Counted from the stretch's first letter, positions 49,933 to 59,721 are shown. The stretch: 64,000 nucleotides of DNA from Streptosporangium becharense (GCF_014204985.1 NZ_JACHMP010000001.1:7688001-7752000), one strand, 5' to 3'. The notes: generated from the letters alone by a model not told the origin. Program-made: numbers and translations.

Positions 49933-51570
49933 ATGACAGGACTTCGTCCGGCCAGTCATGGTGTCGACCAGGTGAGAGCCGGCCCCTTCCCCGAGGCGCC
50001 CGGCGAGGACCTGCTGCGCGCGATCATCGAGGCCGGCGGCGAGGGGGTCGTCCTGTGCGGCCCGGACGACATCGTGGTCATGACCAACGCGGCCGCCGCG
50101 CGGATGGTGCCCGGCATACGGCCCGGCCGCCCCGTGACCGGCGGCGAGACCGCCTCCCTGTTCGGCCCCGGCTACCCCGAGGGTGAGAGCCGCGAGGCCG
50201 CCCACGGGCCGCTCCGCCTCCGGATCCGCCACGAGGTGTTCGGCATCGCCCACCGTGCCTGGTACCTGCGTGACGTCACCGACGAGACGGCCCGCGCCGA
50301 TGCGGCGCTCGCCGAGGGCAGACGCACCGCGTTCCTCATAGAGGCCGGGCGCCGGTTGGCGGCTTCGCTCAACACGCGGCGGTGTGCCCGCGCCACTGTA
50401 GAACTGGCCGTGCCCTTCCTCGCCGACATCGCCATGGTGGTGCTGCCGCCCAGCGGGCGACGCAATGTCCAGTGGCTGCGCCGCACCGGCGACGGCCCGT
50501 TGCAGGAGGGCTCCGTCCCCGTCACCGCCACCGTCGGCGTGCCGGGCCTGGCCGAGTCGCTGGCCGGATTCCCACCCGTGCCCAGCCGCTGGCTCGACCC
50601 CGGTCAGGTGCCCGACTGGGTGCTGCCCGAGGGGTTCGGGTCGGCCGGTCACCTGCTGGTCACCCCGCTGCCCGGCAACGGCGTCCCCGCCGGGGCCCTG
50701 GTGCTCGCCCGCCACGAGGGCGGCCCGGCCTTCGACGAGGAGTCCGAGACCCTGGTACGGCTCTTCGCCTCCCGCGCCGGGGCGGCCATCTCCGCCGCAG
50801 CCCTCTACCAGGAGCAGAGCGCCACCACGGCCGTTCTGAGCGGCCACCTGCTCCGGCCGGACCTGCCCGTCCTCGACGGCCTGGAGCTCGCCGGCTCGCT
50901 GCGCGCCGCCCAGCACGCCGGGCTCATCGGCGGTGACTTCTACGACGTCTACCTGCCCGACTCCGAAGGCAGCGGCGGGCCGCTGCTGGTGCTGGGCGAC
51001 GTCTGCGGCAAAGGCGCCGGCGCCGCCGTACTGGCCGGGCAGGTGCGTCACGCCCTGCGCACGCTCCTGCTGCTGGAGGACCGGCCCGAGCGGCTGGTGC
51101 CGCTGCTCAACCGCTCCCTGCTGGCCTCCACCGCCCCCAACTCCTACGTCACCCTGGCGTTGGGCACCGTCGAGACCGACGGCGACGGGCACGTGCTGAT
51201 GAACCTGTCCGTGGCCGGGCACCCCGCCCCGCTGATCCTGCGCGCGGACGGAACCGTGGAGGAGGCCCCGGTCCGCGGCTCCATGCTCGGCGCGCTGAGG
51301 AAGATCGTGGTCGACGTCGTCACCCTCGACCTGGCCCCCGGGGAGATGTGCCTGTTCTACAGCGACGGCATCACCGAGGCCTTCGGCGGCCCCTCAGGCC
51401 GGGAGATGTACGGCACCCAGCGGCTCAAGACCGCCCTGGCCACGTGCGCGGGCATGCCGGTCGCCGCGGTGGTCGAGCGGCTGGAGCAGCTCAGCACCGC
51501 CTGGCTGGCCGGCGACATCCAGGACGACCGGGCGCTGCTGGCCGTGCAGGCGAGGGCGGTGGGGCGATGA
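49933..51570 (+). CDS. PAS-GAF-PP2C (SpoIIE/RsbU-type) serine phosphatase
   Basis: A 545-residue protein from ATG 49933 (GTG 49930 also possible). A PAS-like domain at about 25-115 (IIEAGGEGVVLCGPDDIVVM) is followed by a GAF domain at about 135-290 (FLIEAGRRLAASLNTRRCAR, then FDEESETLVRLFASRAGAAI) and a PP2C domain at about 305-540 (QHAGLIGGDFYDVY, LVLGDVCGKGAGAAVLAGQV, YSDGITEAFG). Metal-binding Asp residues are present. It should dephosphorylate an anti-anti-sigma protein, namely the STAS protein two genes downstream. It overlaps the cobalamin-sensor gene by four bases. Confidence 0.93.
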   Translation: MTGLRPASHGVDQVRAGPFPEAPGEDLLRAIIEAGGEGVVLCGPDDIVVMTNAAAARMVPGIRPGRPVTGGETASLFGPGYPEGESREAAHGPLRLRIRHEVFGIAHRAWYLRDVTDETARADAALAEGRRTAFLIEAGRRLAASLNTRRCARATVELAVPFLADIAMVVLPPSGRRNVQWLRRTGDGPLQEGSVPVTATVGVPGLAESLAGFPPVPSRWLDPGQVPDWVLPEGFGSAGHLLVTPLPGNGVPAGALVLARHEGGPAFDEESETLVRLFASRAGAAISAAALYQEQSATTAVLSGHLLRPDLPVLDGLELAGSLRAAQHAGLIGGDFYDVYLPDSEGSGGPLLVLGDVCGKGAGAAVLAGQVRHALRTLLLLEDRPERLVPLLNRSLLASTAPNSYVTLALGTVETDGDGHVLMNLSVAGHPAPLILRADGTVEEAPVRGSMLGALRKIVVDVVTLDLAPGEMCLFYSDGITEAFGGPSGREMYGTQRLKTALATCAGMPVAAVVERLEQLSTAWLAGDIQDDRALLAVQARAVGR

Positions 51571-52619
51571 GTTCCGTCCTCCTCGCCGTCACCGACCTGC
51601 GCACGGCCGGTGAGGCGTACCTGGAGCACATCGGCCGGGCCGACGAGTACGGCGCCGTCGACCTGGTGCTGTCCCTGCTCGACGGCGGCGTCCCCGCCGA
51701 GCGGCTGCTGCTGGAGCTCATCGCGCCCGCGCAGCGGCGCGTCGGCGAGCTGTGGGCGGCCAACGAGTGGTCGGTCGCCCGAGAGCACGGCGCCACGGCC
51801 GTCAGCGACCGGGCGGTCGCCGCCATCGCCGCCCGCGCGCGCACCGCCCCCACCCGCGGGCGGGTGACCGTGGCCTGCACCGACGGCGAGTACCACGCGC
51901 TGCCCACCCGGCTGCTGGCCGAGGTGCTGCGCCTGCGCGGCTGGCAGGTCGACTTCCTCGGCGCCAGCGTGCCCGGCCCGCACCTGATCACCCACCTGCA
52001 CCAGACCGGGCCCGACGCCGTCGCGCTGGGCTGTGCCCTGGCCACCCGCCTGCCCCGGGCACACGCCACGCTGACCGCCTGCCAGGCCGTGGGCGTGCCC
52101 GTCATGGCGGGCGGTGCCGGCTTCGGCACCGACGGCCGCTTCGCCCGGCTGCTGGGCGCCGACGCCTGGGCCCCCACCGCCGACGCCGCAGCCGACCACC
52201 TCGACCGCGGCCTGCCCGGCTTCCCCGAGCCCAGGCAGGCCCTGGGCCACCTGGCCGACGAGGAGTACACCCAGCTGGTCCGCCGCCGCGGAGAGCTGAT
52301 CGGCCGGGTGATGACCGTCCTGGCCGGGGCCTACCCGCCGATGGCCGCCTACCGCGACGACCAGCTCGACGCCACCGCCGACGACCTCGGCCACATCGTC
52401 GACTTCCTCGCCGCCGCCCTGTACGTCGACGACGCCCCGGTGTTCACCGAGTTCGTCGGCTGGACCGGCGGCGTGCTGGCCGCCCGCGGCGTTCCCCCCG
52501 AGGCGCTGGGAGTGGGGCTGCGCATCTTCCACGACGAACTGCGAGACTTCCCTCGTGCCCGTCACCTGCTGGTTCAGGGGATCGAGGCGGCGCACCCCGA
52601 CACCGACTTGGAGATCTGA
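51567..52619 (+). CDS. Cobalamin-binding sensor protein with CarH-type Wx9EH motif
   Basis: A 350-residue protein. Residues 15-90 form the four-helix cap of B12-binding proteins with Trp63-x9-Glu73-His74 (WAANEWSVAREH), the signature of adenosylcobalamin photoreceptors of the CarH type. Residues 98-220 form the Rossmann B12 domain with EYHALP (His110 as lower ligand, last Gly replaced by Pro) and MAGGAGFGTDG. The residue after Trp63 is Ala, so the second light-state His of CarH is absent. The C-terminal 130 residues are helical, globin-like. There is no DNA-binding domain; output is probably through the phosphatase and STAS partners. Confidence 0.88.
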   Translation: MSSVLLAVTDLRTAGEAYLEHIGRADEYGAVDLVLSLLDGGVPAERLLLELIAPAQRRVGELWAANEWSVAREHGATAVSDRAVAAIAARARTAPTRGRVTVACTDGEYHALPTRLLAEVLRLRGWQVDFLGASVPGPHLITHLHQTGPDAVALGCALATRLPRAHATLTACQAVGVPVMAGGAGFGTDGRFARLLGADAWAPTADAAADHLDRGLPGFPEPRQALGHLADEEYTQLVRRRGELIGRVMTVLAGAYPPMAAYRDDQLDATADDLGHIVDFLAAALYVDDAPVFTEFVGWTGGVLAARGVPPEALGVGLRIFHDELRDFPRARHLLVQGIEAAHPDTDLEI

Positions 52620-52625
52620 CGATAG

Positions 52626-52961
52626 ATGCTCGAGAAGACCCCGTTCCGTACCGAGGTGCATGGCATCGCGCCGGGCACCAGCCTGCTGACCCTCAGCGGT
52701 GACCTGGACTACGACACGGCCGCCGAGCTCTTCACCCTCGCCCGTGACCTGTTCGCCGGTGACGTGCGCCACCTCGACCTGGACCTGTCCGGCCTCGATT
52801 TCATCGACTCCTCCGGGGTGGCCGCCCTGATCAACGTCTACAACGCCGCCGGCGAACACGACGCCACCATGCGCATCGTCGCGCTGACCTCCTACCTGCG
52901 CCACCTGTTCCGGGTCACCGCGCTGGATCAGGTCTTCGCGCTGCCTCCCAAGGAGGAGTAG
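52626..52961 (+). CDS. STAS anti-sigma factor antagonist
   Basis: A 111-residue STAS protein, 6 bases after the sensor gene. LLTLSGDLDYDTAAELFTLA is strand 1 to helix 1, and LDLSGLDFIDSSGVAALINV holds the phosphorylated Ser of the DSSG motif. It would bind an RsbW-like anti-sigma kinase when dephosphorylated. No such kinase or sigma factor is encoded nearby, so the partners lie elsewhere. Confidence 0.94.
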   Translation: MLEKTPFRTEVHGIAPGTSLLTLSGDLDYDTAAELFTLARDLFAGDVRHLDLDLSGLDFIDSSGVAALINVYNAAGEHDATMRIVALTSYLRHLFRVTALDQVFALPPKEE

Positions 52962-53095
52962 GCCTCCCGGCACCACCGGCGGCTCCCCCGGGGGAAGGCG
53001 ACGAACGCCGGGCCGGACTCCCGGGCCGGGGAGTCCGGAGACCGCCGCGCCGGAATCCGGTTGATCGGGTTTCCGGCCGGTGCCACCATTCCCGG

Positions 53096-53536
53096 ATGGA
53101 AGAACAGGAACTTTCGCAGATCCAGGCGAACGTCCGCCTTGCCGTCGACCAGCTCGGGCCGCTGAGTGAGGTGGACTTCGGTCTCAACCGGGAATCCGTC
53201 AAGTGGGTCGAGGGTTTCATCGAGCGCCAGCGTTCTCAGCCGGACTTCGACCTGGAGCGGATCGGCGGCCTGGTCGGTGTGCTCGGCTCGTTCCTCGGCG
53301 CATGCATCGTCGCCGCCACGGGGGGCCGCTGGCACCGGTCGGACGATGACGGGTGGGGTGTGCTCCTGCCGGATGGCAGCACGGCCTTCCCGTTCGCGAA
53401 GGTGCACAAGCAGTTCCGTGACGGGGTGGAGGAAGGCGAATCGATCGCCGGTTTCTACCGGATCGCGGTCGACTACCTCGCCACCGGGAGAATACGGGAA
53501 GCACGTGGGGACGACGCCGAGGGCGCCGACCGGTAG
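53096..53536 (+). CDS. Hypothetical acidic protein
   Basis: A 146-residue acidic protein: SQIQANVRLAVDQLGPLSEV, ESVKWVEGFIERQRSQPDFD, RIGGLVGVLGSFLGACIVAA and DDGWGVLLPDGSTAFPFAKV. The order of a helical N-half, Gly-rich helix and strand resembles small immunity-type or DUF proteins of actinomycetes, but I cannot name a family. The single gene ends at a hairpin. Confidence 0.7.
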   Translation: MEEQELSQIQANVRLAVDQLGPLSEVDFGLNRESVKWVEGFIERQRSQPDFDLERIGGLVGVLGSFLGACIVAATGGRWHRSDDDGWGVLLPDGSTAFPFAKVHKQFRDGVEEGESIAGFYRIAVDYLATGRIREARGDDAEGADR

Positions 53537-53593
53537 GCGACGTGATCCCGCCCACGTCGCGCCGGGTTTCGGCCCGCATCGGATTCGCTGAGC

Positions 53594-53636
53594 CAACCGC
53601 TCCCGTCCCGGTTCGGGCGGAGGCGGGAGCCGGTTG
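53594..53636. terminator. Bidirectional hairpin terminator
   Basis: CAACCGCTCCCG (53594-53605) pairs with CGGGAGCCGGTTG (53624-53636) with one bulged base, immediately beyond the stop of the helicase gene on the minus strand and 57 bases after the converging hypothetical gene. Confidence 0.65.
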
Positions 53637-55853
53637 TCAACGGCGGCGCAGGCGGTGGGTGAGGCTCGTGTGACGGCGTCCCGCGCCGCGGGTGCGCACC
53701 GCCTGGGCCAGCGCGCGCCGGGAGCCGACGATGACGACGAGCTTCTTGGCCCGGGTGATCGCGGTGTAGAGCAGGTTGCGCTGGAGCATCATCCACGCGC
53801 TCGTCGCCAGCGGGATGACCACCGCCGGATACTCGCTGCCCTGGGAGCGGTGGATGGACACCGCGTAGGCGTGGGCGAGCTCGTCGAGCTCGTCGAAGGC
53901 GTAGTCGACGTTCTCGTCCTCGTCGGTCAGCACGGTCAGCTTGTGGTCGTCGGGTCTGATGTCGACCACCATGCCCACGGTGCCGTTGAACACCCCCGCC
54001 GCACCCTTGTCGTAGTTGTTGCGCAGCTGGGTGACCTTGTCGCCGACCCGGAAGACCCGGCCGCCGTAGCGGCGCTCGGGCAGACCCTCCCGGGAGGGGG
54101 TCAGCGCCTCCTGCAGGGCCATGTTGAGGTTGCCCGCCCCCGCGGCGCCCCGGTGCATCGGGGCCAGCACCTGCACGTCCCGGCGCGGGTCGAGGCCGAA
54201 CCTGCGCGGGATGCGGTTGGCGACCACGTCCACCGTCAGCGCCGCGATCTCCTCCGGCTCCTCGCACGGGAACAGGAAGAAGTCGCTCATGCCCGTCAGC
54301 GCCGGAGGCAGGCCGGTGTTGACCCGGTGGGCGTTGGTGACCACACCCGACTCCTGCGCCTGGCGGAAGATATGGGTCAGCCGCACCCGGGGGATCTCCT
54401 CCTCCGCGGCCAGCAGATCGCGCAGCACCTCCCCGGCACCCACCGAGGGCAGCTGGTCGACGTCGCCCACGAACAGCAGGTGTGTGCCCGGCGCGACCGC
54501 CTTGACCAGCTTGTTGGCCAGCAGCAGGTCCAGCATGGACGCCTCGTCGACCACGACCAGGTCGGCGTCCAGCGGGTTGTCGCGATCGAAGGTGGCGTCA
54601 CCGCCGGGACGCAGCTGCAGCAGCCGGTGCACGGTGGTGGCCTCGTGGCCGGTCAGCTCCGCCAGGCGCTTGGCGGCCCGGCCGGTGGGTGCGGCCAGGG
54701 TCACCTTCGCCTTCTTGGCGCGGGCCAGGGTGACGATGGAGCGCACGGTGAAGCTCTTGCCGCAACCGGGACCGCCGGTGAGCACCGCGACCTTCTCCGT
54801 CAGCGCCAGCCGCACCGCCGCGGTCTGTTCCTCGGCCAGCTCGGCGCCGGTCTTCTCGCGCAGCCACCCCAGGGCGACGTCCCAGTCGACGGAGCCGAAG
54901 ACGCCCAGCCGGTCGTGCTCGGCGGCCAGCAGGCCGCGCAACGCCCCGGCCAGTGAGAGCTCGGCGCGGTGGAAGGGCACCAGGTAGACCGCCGGGACGA
55001 CGGCGTCACCGGCTGGGACGTCCTCGCGGACCACGCCCTCCTCGGCGATCAGTTCCTCCAGGCAGCGGGCGGTCAGCTCGGCGGGGACGTCCAGGATCTT
55101 CACCGCGTCGGCGACGAGGTTGGGTGCGGGCAGGTAGCAGTGCCCGTCGTCGGCGGCCTGCGACAGGGTGTAGCGCAGCCCCGCCTTGACCCGCTCGGGG
55201 CTGTCGTGCGGGATGCCGACCGCCTGCGCGATGGTGTCGGCGGTCTTGAACCCGATGCCCCACACGTCGTCGGCCAGCCGGTACGGCTCACCCTTGACGA
55301 CCTCGATGGAGTTGTCGCCGTACTGCTTGAAGATGCGCACCGCGATCGAGGTCGACACCCCGACGCCCTGCAGGAAGATCATCACCTCTTTGATGATCTT
55401 CTGTTCCTCCCAGGCGACCGCGATCATCTTGGTCCGCTTCGGGCCGAGCCCCGGCACCTCGACCAGCCGCTCGGGAGTGGTCTCGATGATCTGCAGCGTG
55501 TCGACCCCGAAGTGGTCGACGATCCGCTCGGCCATCTTCGGCCCGATGCCCTTGATCAGGCCGGACCCGAGGTAGCGCCGGATGCCCTGCACGGTGGCGG
55601 GCAGCACGGTGGCGTAGGACCACACCTCGAACTGCCTGCCGTAGCGGGGGTGGGAGGTCCAGCGACCGGTCAGCCGCAGCGACTCACCCGGCTGGGCACC
55701 CAGCAGCGGGCCTACCACGGTCAGCAGGTCGCTGCCCGACCGCTCGGTGGCCACCCGGGCGATGGTGTAGCCGGTCTCCTCGTTGGCGTACGTGATGCGT
55801 TCCAGGACCCCTGAAATGGAGGTACCAGAGGCACCGTGTTCCCCGGCCTGCAC
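53637..55853 (-). CDS. RecD2-type ATP-dependent DNA helicase
   Basis: A 738-residue protein from GTG 55853, chosen for GGAGGAGG upstream and because the family start (SGVLERITYANEETGYTIAR) lies just inside. An OB-like N-domain, helix-hairpin-helix region (VPGLGPKRTKMIAVAWEEQK), Walker A VLTGGPGCGKSFTVRSI, Walker B VVVDEASMLD, RLTHIFRQAQES and the C-terminal SIHRSQGSEYPAV motif are all present. It is a 5'-3' SF1B helicase without RecBC partners nearby, as is usual for RecD2. Confidence 0.95.
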   Translation of the reverse strand: MQAGEHGASGTSISGVLERITYANEETGYTIARVATERSGSDLLTVVGPLLGAQPGESLRLTGRWTSHPRYGRQFEVWSYATVLPATVQGIRRYLGSGLIKGIGPKMAERIVDHFGVDTLQIIETTPERLVEVPGLGPKRTKMIAVAWEEQKIIKEVMIFLQGVGVSTSIAVRIFKQYGDNSIEVVKGEPYRLADDVWGIGFKTADTIAQAVGIPHDSPERVKAGLRYTLSQAADDGHCYLPAPNLVADAVKILDVPAELTARCLEELIAEEGVVREDVPAGDAVVPAVYLVPFHRAELSLAGALRGLLAAEHDRLGVFGSVDWDVALGWLREKTGAELAEEQTAAVRLALTEKVAVLTGGPGCGKSFTVRSIVTLARAKKAKVTLAAPTGRAAKRLAELTGHEATTVHRLLQLRPGGDATFDRDNPLDADLVVVDEASMLDLLLANKLVKAVAPGTHLLFVGDVDQLPSVGAGEVLRDLLAAEEEIPRVRLTHIFRQAQESGVVTNAHRVNTGLPPALTGMSDFFLFPCEEPEEIAALTVDVVANRIPRRFGLDPRRDVQVLAPMHRGAAGAGNLNMALQEALTPSREGLPERRYGGRVFRVGDKVTQLRNNYDKGAAGVFNGTVGMVVDIRPDDHKLTVLTDEDENVDYAFDELDELAHAYAVSIHRSQGSEYPAVVIPLATSAWMMLQRNLLYTAITRAKKLVVIVGSRRALAQAVRTRGAGRRHTSLTHRLRRR

Positions 55854-56023
55854 GCCACCTCCTCCACCCCTGATCCGCTTGCGCAAGTTTAGGCCAGCCG
55901 AGTGCGTCACGGCCCGGGCGGCTCCCGGGCGGCCGGCTCCCGGACGGGCGGCGATAACCCGGTGGCATCCGTGACCGGTCAGTCCATAACCTGTAGAGAT
56001 CAACCCGTAGGAAGGCGACCACA

Positions 56024-57178
56024 ATGCCGCAGCAGGTAGCAGAACGACTCCTCTCGTGGGCCAGCGACATCGAGCCGGGCACGATCGAGCAGGCCGCCCG
56101 CGCAGCACGCCTCCCATTCGTCCCCTCCCACGTCGCGCTGATGCCGGACGCGCACGTCGGCATGGGTGCCACGGTCGGCTCCGTCATCCCGACCCAGGGT
56201 GCGATCATCCCCTCCGCGGTGGGCGTCGACATCGGCTGCGGCATGGTGGCCACCGAGACCTCCCTGACGGCCGCCGACCTCCCCGACGGCCTCGCCGCAC
56301 TGATGCCGCTCGTCGAGCGGCGCATCCCGGCCGGTGTCGGCCGGGGCCACGACGACCCCCGCGTGGATTCCGTGCTCGCCGCGCTCGGCCGCCCGCACAC
56401 CACCCTGACCGGCAAGCAGGAGACCACGACGGCGACCCAGTTCGGCACCCTGGGCTCCGGCAACCACTTCGTCGAGGTGTGCCTGGACGAGCGCGACCAC
56501 GTCTGGACGGTCCTGCACTCCGGGTCCCGGGGCATCGGCAACCAGCTCGCCACCAGGCACATCGGCGAGGCCAAGAAGCTGATGAAGCAGTACTTCATCA
56601 CCCTGGAGGATCCGGACCTGGCCTACCTCGTGCAGGGCACCCCGCAGTTCACCGCCTACATCGAGGACATGCTGTGGGCACAGCGGTACGCGATGGCGTC
56701 CCGGGCGCGCATGGCCGAGGTCCTGGTGGCCTCGCTGTTCGAGGTCGTCGGCCACGGCTCAGCGCTGCGGACGATCAACGCGCACCACAACTTCACGCAG
56801 CTGGAGCACCACCACGGCCGCGACGTGTGGATCACCCGCAAGGGCGCCATCAAGGCTGCCCGCGGCGACGAGGGGATCATCCCCGGTTCGATGGGCACCC
56901 GCTCCTACATCGTGACCGGCCTGGGCAGCTCCGCCTCCTACAACTCCTGTTCCCACGGCGCCGGCCGCCGCATGTCGCGCACCGAGGCGCGCAAGAAGCT
57001 CACCGCGGCCTCCCTCGCCGAGGCGATGGGGACGAGGACGTGGAACGCCGACCGCGCGGCGGCCCTGGTCGACGAGCACCCCGAGGCGTACAAGTCGATC
57101 GACCAGGTGATGGAGGACCAGCGCGACCTGGTCACCGTGCAGCACACGCTGCGGCAGGTCTTCAACTACAAGGGCTGA
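56024..57178 (+). CDS. rtcB: RtcB-type RNA ligase
   Basis: A 384-residue protein of the short bacterial RtcB branch. MPDAHVGMGATVGSVIPTQG, AVGVDIGCGMVATET (metal Asp and Cys), FGTLGSGNHFVEVCLDE (metal and GMP site), HSGSRGIGNQLA, INAHHNFTQLEHHHGRD, and the guanylylated His in YNSCSHGAGRRMSR are present. It joins 2',3'-cyclic-phosphate RNA ends using GTP. No archease gene is adjacent. It is the last intact core gene before the mobile island. Confidence 0.95.
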   Translation: MPQQVAERLLSWASDIEPGTIEQAARAARLPFVPSHVALMPDAHVGMGATVGSVIPTQGAIIPSAVGVDIGCGMVATETSLTAADLPDGLAALMPLVERRIPAGVGRGHDDPRVDSVLAALGRPHTTLTGKQETTTATQFGTLGSGNHFVEVCLDERDHVWTVLHSGSRGIGNQLATRHIGEAKKLMKQYFITLEDPDLAYLVQGTPQFTAYIEDMLWAQRYAMASRARMAEVLVASLFEVVGHGSALRTINAHHNFTQLEHHHGRDVWITRKGAIKAARGDEGIIPGSMGTRSYIVTGLGSSASYNSCSHGAGRRMSRTEARKKLTAASLAEAMGTRTWNADRAAALVDEHPEAYKSIDQVMEDQRDLVTVQHTLRQVFNYKG

Positions 57179-57211
57179 GGTCCGGGACGGCCGCGGGGCG
57201 GGCAGGGATCC

Positions 57212-57248
57212 GGGGCTGAGGAACATGGGAACCGGATCGTGCGCTAAG
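57212..57248. repeat. Tn3-family terminal inverted repeat (left end)
   Basis: A 37-base sequence that begins GGGGCTGAGG, contains GGGAACCGG and ends GTGCGCTAAG, matching the general pattern of 38-base Tn3-family ends (GGGG start, C(G)TTAAG/CTAAG inner end). It lies 88 bases before the start of a Tn3-type transposase. No matching right end was found in the window. Confidence 0.55.
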
Positions 57249-57336
57249 CGTTTGTCCTGGTGAGGATCGGTTCGACCGTCCATGATCGCTACCGGAAGCC
57301 TTCGAGGGTCTTGTCGTAGACCATGGGAGGTTCACG

Positions 57337-58054
57337 GTGTCGGTCGAGTCCTTGTCCGATGAGCAGGCGGCGGGGTTCGCCTCGTTTCAGGGGCCGCCAA
57401 CGCGGGCTCAGCTGGAGAAGTACTTCTTCCTCGATGACGCCGACCGGGAGGCGTGAGTCCAAGCGCAGAGATCACAACCGGCTTGGACTCGCTGTCCAGA
57501 TCGCTGTGGCCCGGTTCTTGCGGCGGTTTCTGGCGGTGCGGGTGCTGATCGAAGCCACCGGCGACCAGGTCGATGTCGCCACCGGTGAGGTTCTGACGCC
57601 GGCGCCGGCCTCGGTGCAGGAGGTGCGGGCGGCGATCGAGGCGGTCGTGCCGCGCCAGCAGCTGACCGCGGCTTTGGAAGCGATCATCGAGCTGACCCCG
57701 CCGACGGATTCGGATGCCGATGAGTCGTGGCGGGCGATGCTGGTGGGCCGTTTCACCATGGTGCGGCCCTTCCTGCCGAGGTTGTACGAGGTGATCCAGT
57801 TCGGGGCCACCGCCGAGGGCCGGCCGGTGCTGGCCGCGCTGCGCACCCTGCCCGCCTCGATGGGACGCAAGCGCGTCACCCCGGCCGAGATCGACACTTC
57901 GCCGCTGGCCGGGTCACGGCGGCGCCTGGTGCTGCGGCCGCCGCACCCGCAAGAAGGGCTGGTGGGTAGGAAGATGAGAATCACTTATGTTGATCATACT
58001 CGTGGCATGCCTGACGGGCGTATCAAGGGCATCCTTACCGCTTTCTATTCCTAG
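57337..58054 (+). pseudogene. tnpA: Tn3-family transposase TnpA, frameshifted and internally deleted
   Basis: GTG 57337 starts SVESLSDEQAAGFASFQGPP and EKYFFLDDADREA, the DUF4158 N-terminus of Tn3 transposases, then hits TGA near 57455. The next frame continues RDHNRLGLAVQIAVARFLRR, but the middle is deleted. RFTMVRPFLPRLYEVIQFGA, TAEGRPVLAALRTLPASMG and AEIDTSPLAGSRRRLVL are internal Tn3 segments from several hundred residues further on. The coding match stops near 57975 (GLVGRK). About 200 of some 1000 residues remain, so it is inactive. Confidence 0.8.
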
Positions 58055-58062
58055 GGTTTTAA

Positions 58063-58450
58063 ATGGAGCATTCCGAGTGCTATGCCAGTGAGTTCTGTGC
58101 GGCCGCGCACAGAATGCTGGACGGCGAGCTGGCCGAAGTTGAGTACGGTCACGTACTGGATATCGCCGTTTCGAAAGACAGCGCTGGGATATGGGCCGTC
58201 GCGACCATTGCCCTGACCGGGATCGAGAAGCCCTGGAGGCACACCGCCCTTGGTGCAGGCCGTCAACTTCGTCTCCGACGACCCCGCCCAGGCCGGCACC
58301 ATGATGATGACCTGGGAGGTTACGGCGGTGGATCACCGTACACGTGTGGACTTCCGAGCCGACGACGTCCCAGTTGGCATCTTCGCCGACGATCACGCTG
58401 CCGGCCTGTCCTCCTCGCTGGCCAATCTCGCCGAGCACCTCGAGACGTGA
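58063..58450 (+). pseudogene. Small hypothetical gene split by a frameshift
   Basis: ATG 58063 reads MEHSECYASEFCAAAHRMLD and VEYGHVLDIAVSKDSAGIWA, then VATIALTGIEK. After about 58240 the frame must shift to read VQAVNFVSDDPAQAGTMMMT, WEVTAVDHRTRVDFRADDVP and end SSLANLAEHLET at 58450. Together they would give about 128 residues. Codon use is less GC-rich than in the core genes. Family unknown. Confidence 0.5.
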
Positions 58451-58673
58451 CGTGGCGGTCGAGGCGTCCCGTTCAGGAGCGCCCACATGGGCCTTGGAGA
58501 AGCATCGGAACGAAGAACGTGAAACCCCCGATCGCGCCGATCTCGACGAGACAGCTGAGCCGGCGTCAGGTCACCCGCGCGTTGATGGATCGCTGTGGCA
58601 CCAGATGGTCTTGTCCGGTAACGAACGTCCGCGACACTCTCCTTACCCAATAAATCACAGCTTTGGGATACGT

Positions 58674-59721
58674 ATGAGCTACCACACACTAGTGGAACAC
58701 TACGAGCAGTTCCTTCGGACCGGCGCTTCCGGGATAACCGAGGGATTCGCCTGGACGGTTGTCCGGCCGGTGGTCGGGCAACTTTCGCTGGAGGAGACGG
58801 CAGTCCGCGCAACCGGCGGCGGGCGAGCTTTCATAACGGAGCTCGACGTTGACGATGCTGTATACCGCGACGACGCCATTCTGCTCAATCAATCCGGACC
58901 GACGACGATGCTTGTCGAGATTCAGAGCTCAAGATACGCTTCAGCTCATCCAGTCCTCCAATGGCTCAGCATGAGCGCCCAAGTATGGAACTTGACGTGG
59001 GACATCAGCCGGAACTTCCGGCTCACCTATGCCGCGCACGGACAAGTTCTCGCTGAGATCTCCGGCATAGAGGTGGACACGGTGGCCGGCTTGGATCCCC
59101 GGTGCCCTTCGCGTCGAGTTAGCGGCCCTGGACCGTACGATCGGTCGCCCGTGGCCGGCGACACAGGCTACCGCCATGGCCATTGTGGAGTCGCGCACCG
59201 GAGCACACCTAGATGACGACTGGTTCGACCAGCCCCAGCCTGCCGTGTTCATCGATAAGCCGATTTCCTCCGACCTGCCACCCATCGGCTTCTGGCACCA
59301 CGAGCCGGACCTGGACGCTCGCATCCGCCTCGCCCCAGAGCACATCAGGCGCGCGCTTCTTGCGCGCGTCGTTCACGAGATGGCGATTCGTTTCGAGCAT
59401 GACACCGTGCCGGAGGTCACCGAGGCGCTGGAAGCAGCCCACGAGGGTCGGCCGTTCGACGAAGCGGCCGTGAACGCTATGAACACCGTCCACGAGAGCC
59501 TAGGAGAGCACTGGGACGGTCAGTTCTATGCAGAGCGCGAGCAGGGCGATTGGCAATGGAGCCGATGGGTCGCCGCGAACGCAATCCGCCATAGCCTGTG
59601 GTCGCTCAAAGAGGACGCGCGGTGCCTCGATGGCCTGACATACGCCAGAGCTGCGCTCTCGGAAAAGTGGCCCGCCTTCAAGGAACGGCTCCATGAACTA
59701 GCGACGATCAACCTTTACTGA
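58674..59721 (+). pseudogene. DUF6461-like protein gene split by a one-base frameshift
   Basis: ATG 58674 reads SYHTLVEHYEQFLRTGASGI, DDAVYRDDAILLNQSGPTTM and HPVLQWLSMSAQVWNLTWDI, matching the DUF6461-type beta-rich domain. At the CCCC run 59097-59100 the frame is lost. With one C fewer it runs on as GALRVELAALDRTIGRPWPA into WFDQPQPAVFIDKPISSDLP and ends TINLY at 59721. The whole would be about 348 residues. The second part is also open from ATG 59176 (181 residues) and might be translated alone. Its GC content is visibly lower than in the core genes, consistent with transfer. Function unknown. Confidence 0.55.

Noticed and set aside
51400..51566. Cobalamin riboswitch upstream of the B12-binding protein
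   Set aside because: The gene starts inside the phosphatase stop codon with no leader; no B12-box-like sequence was seen.
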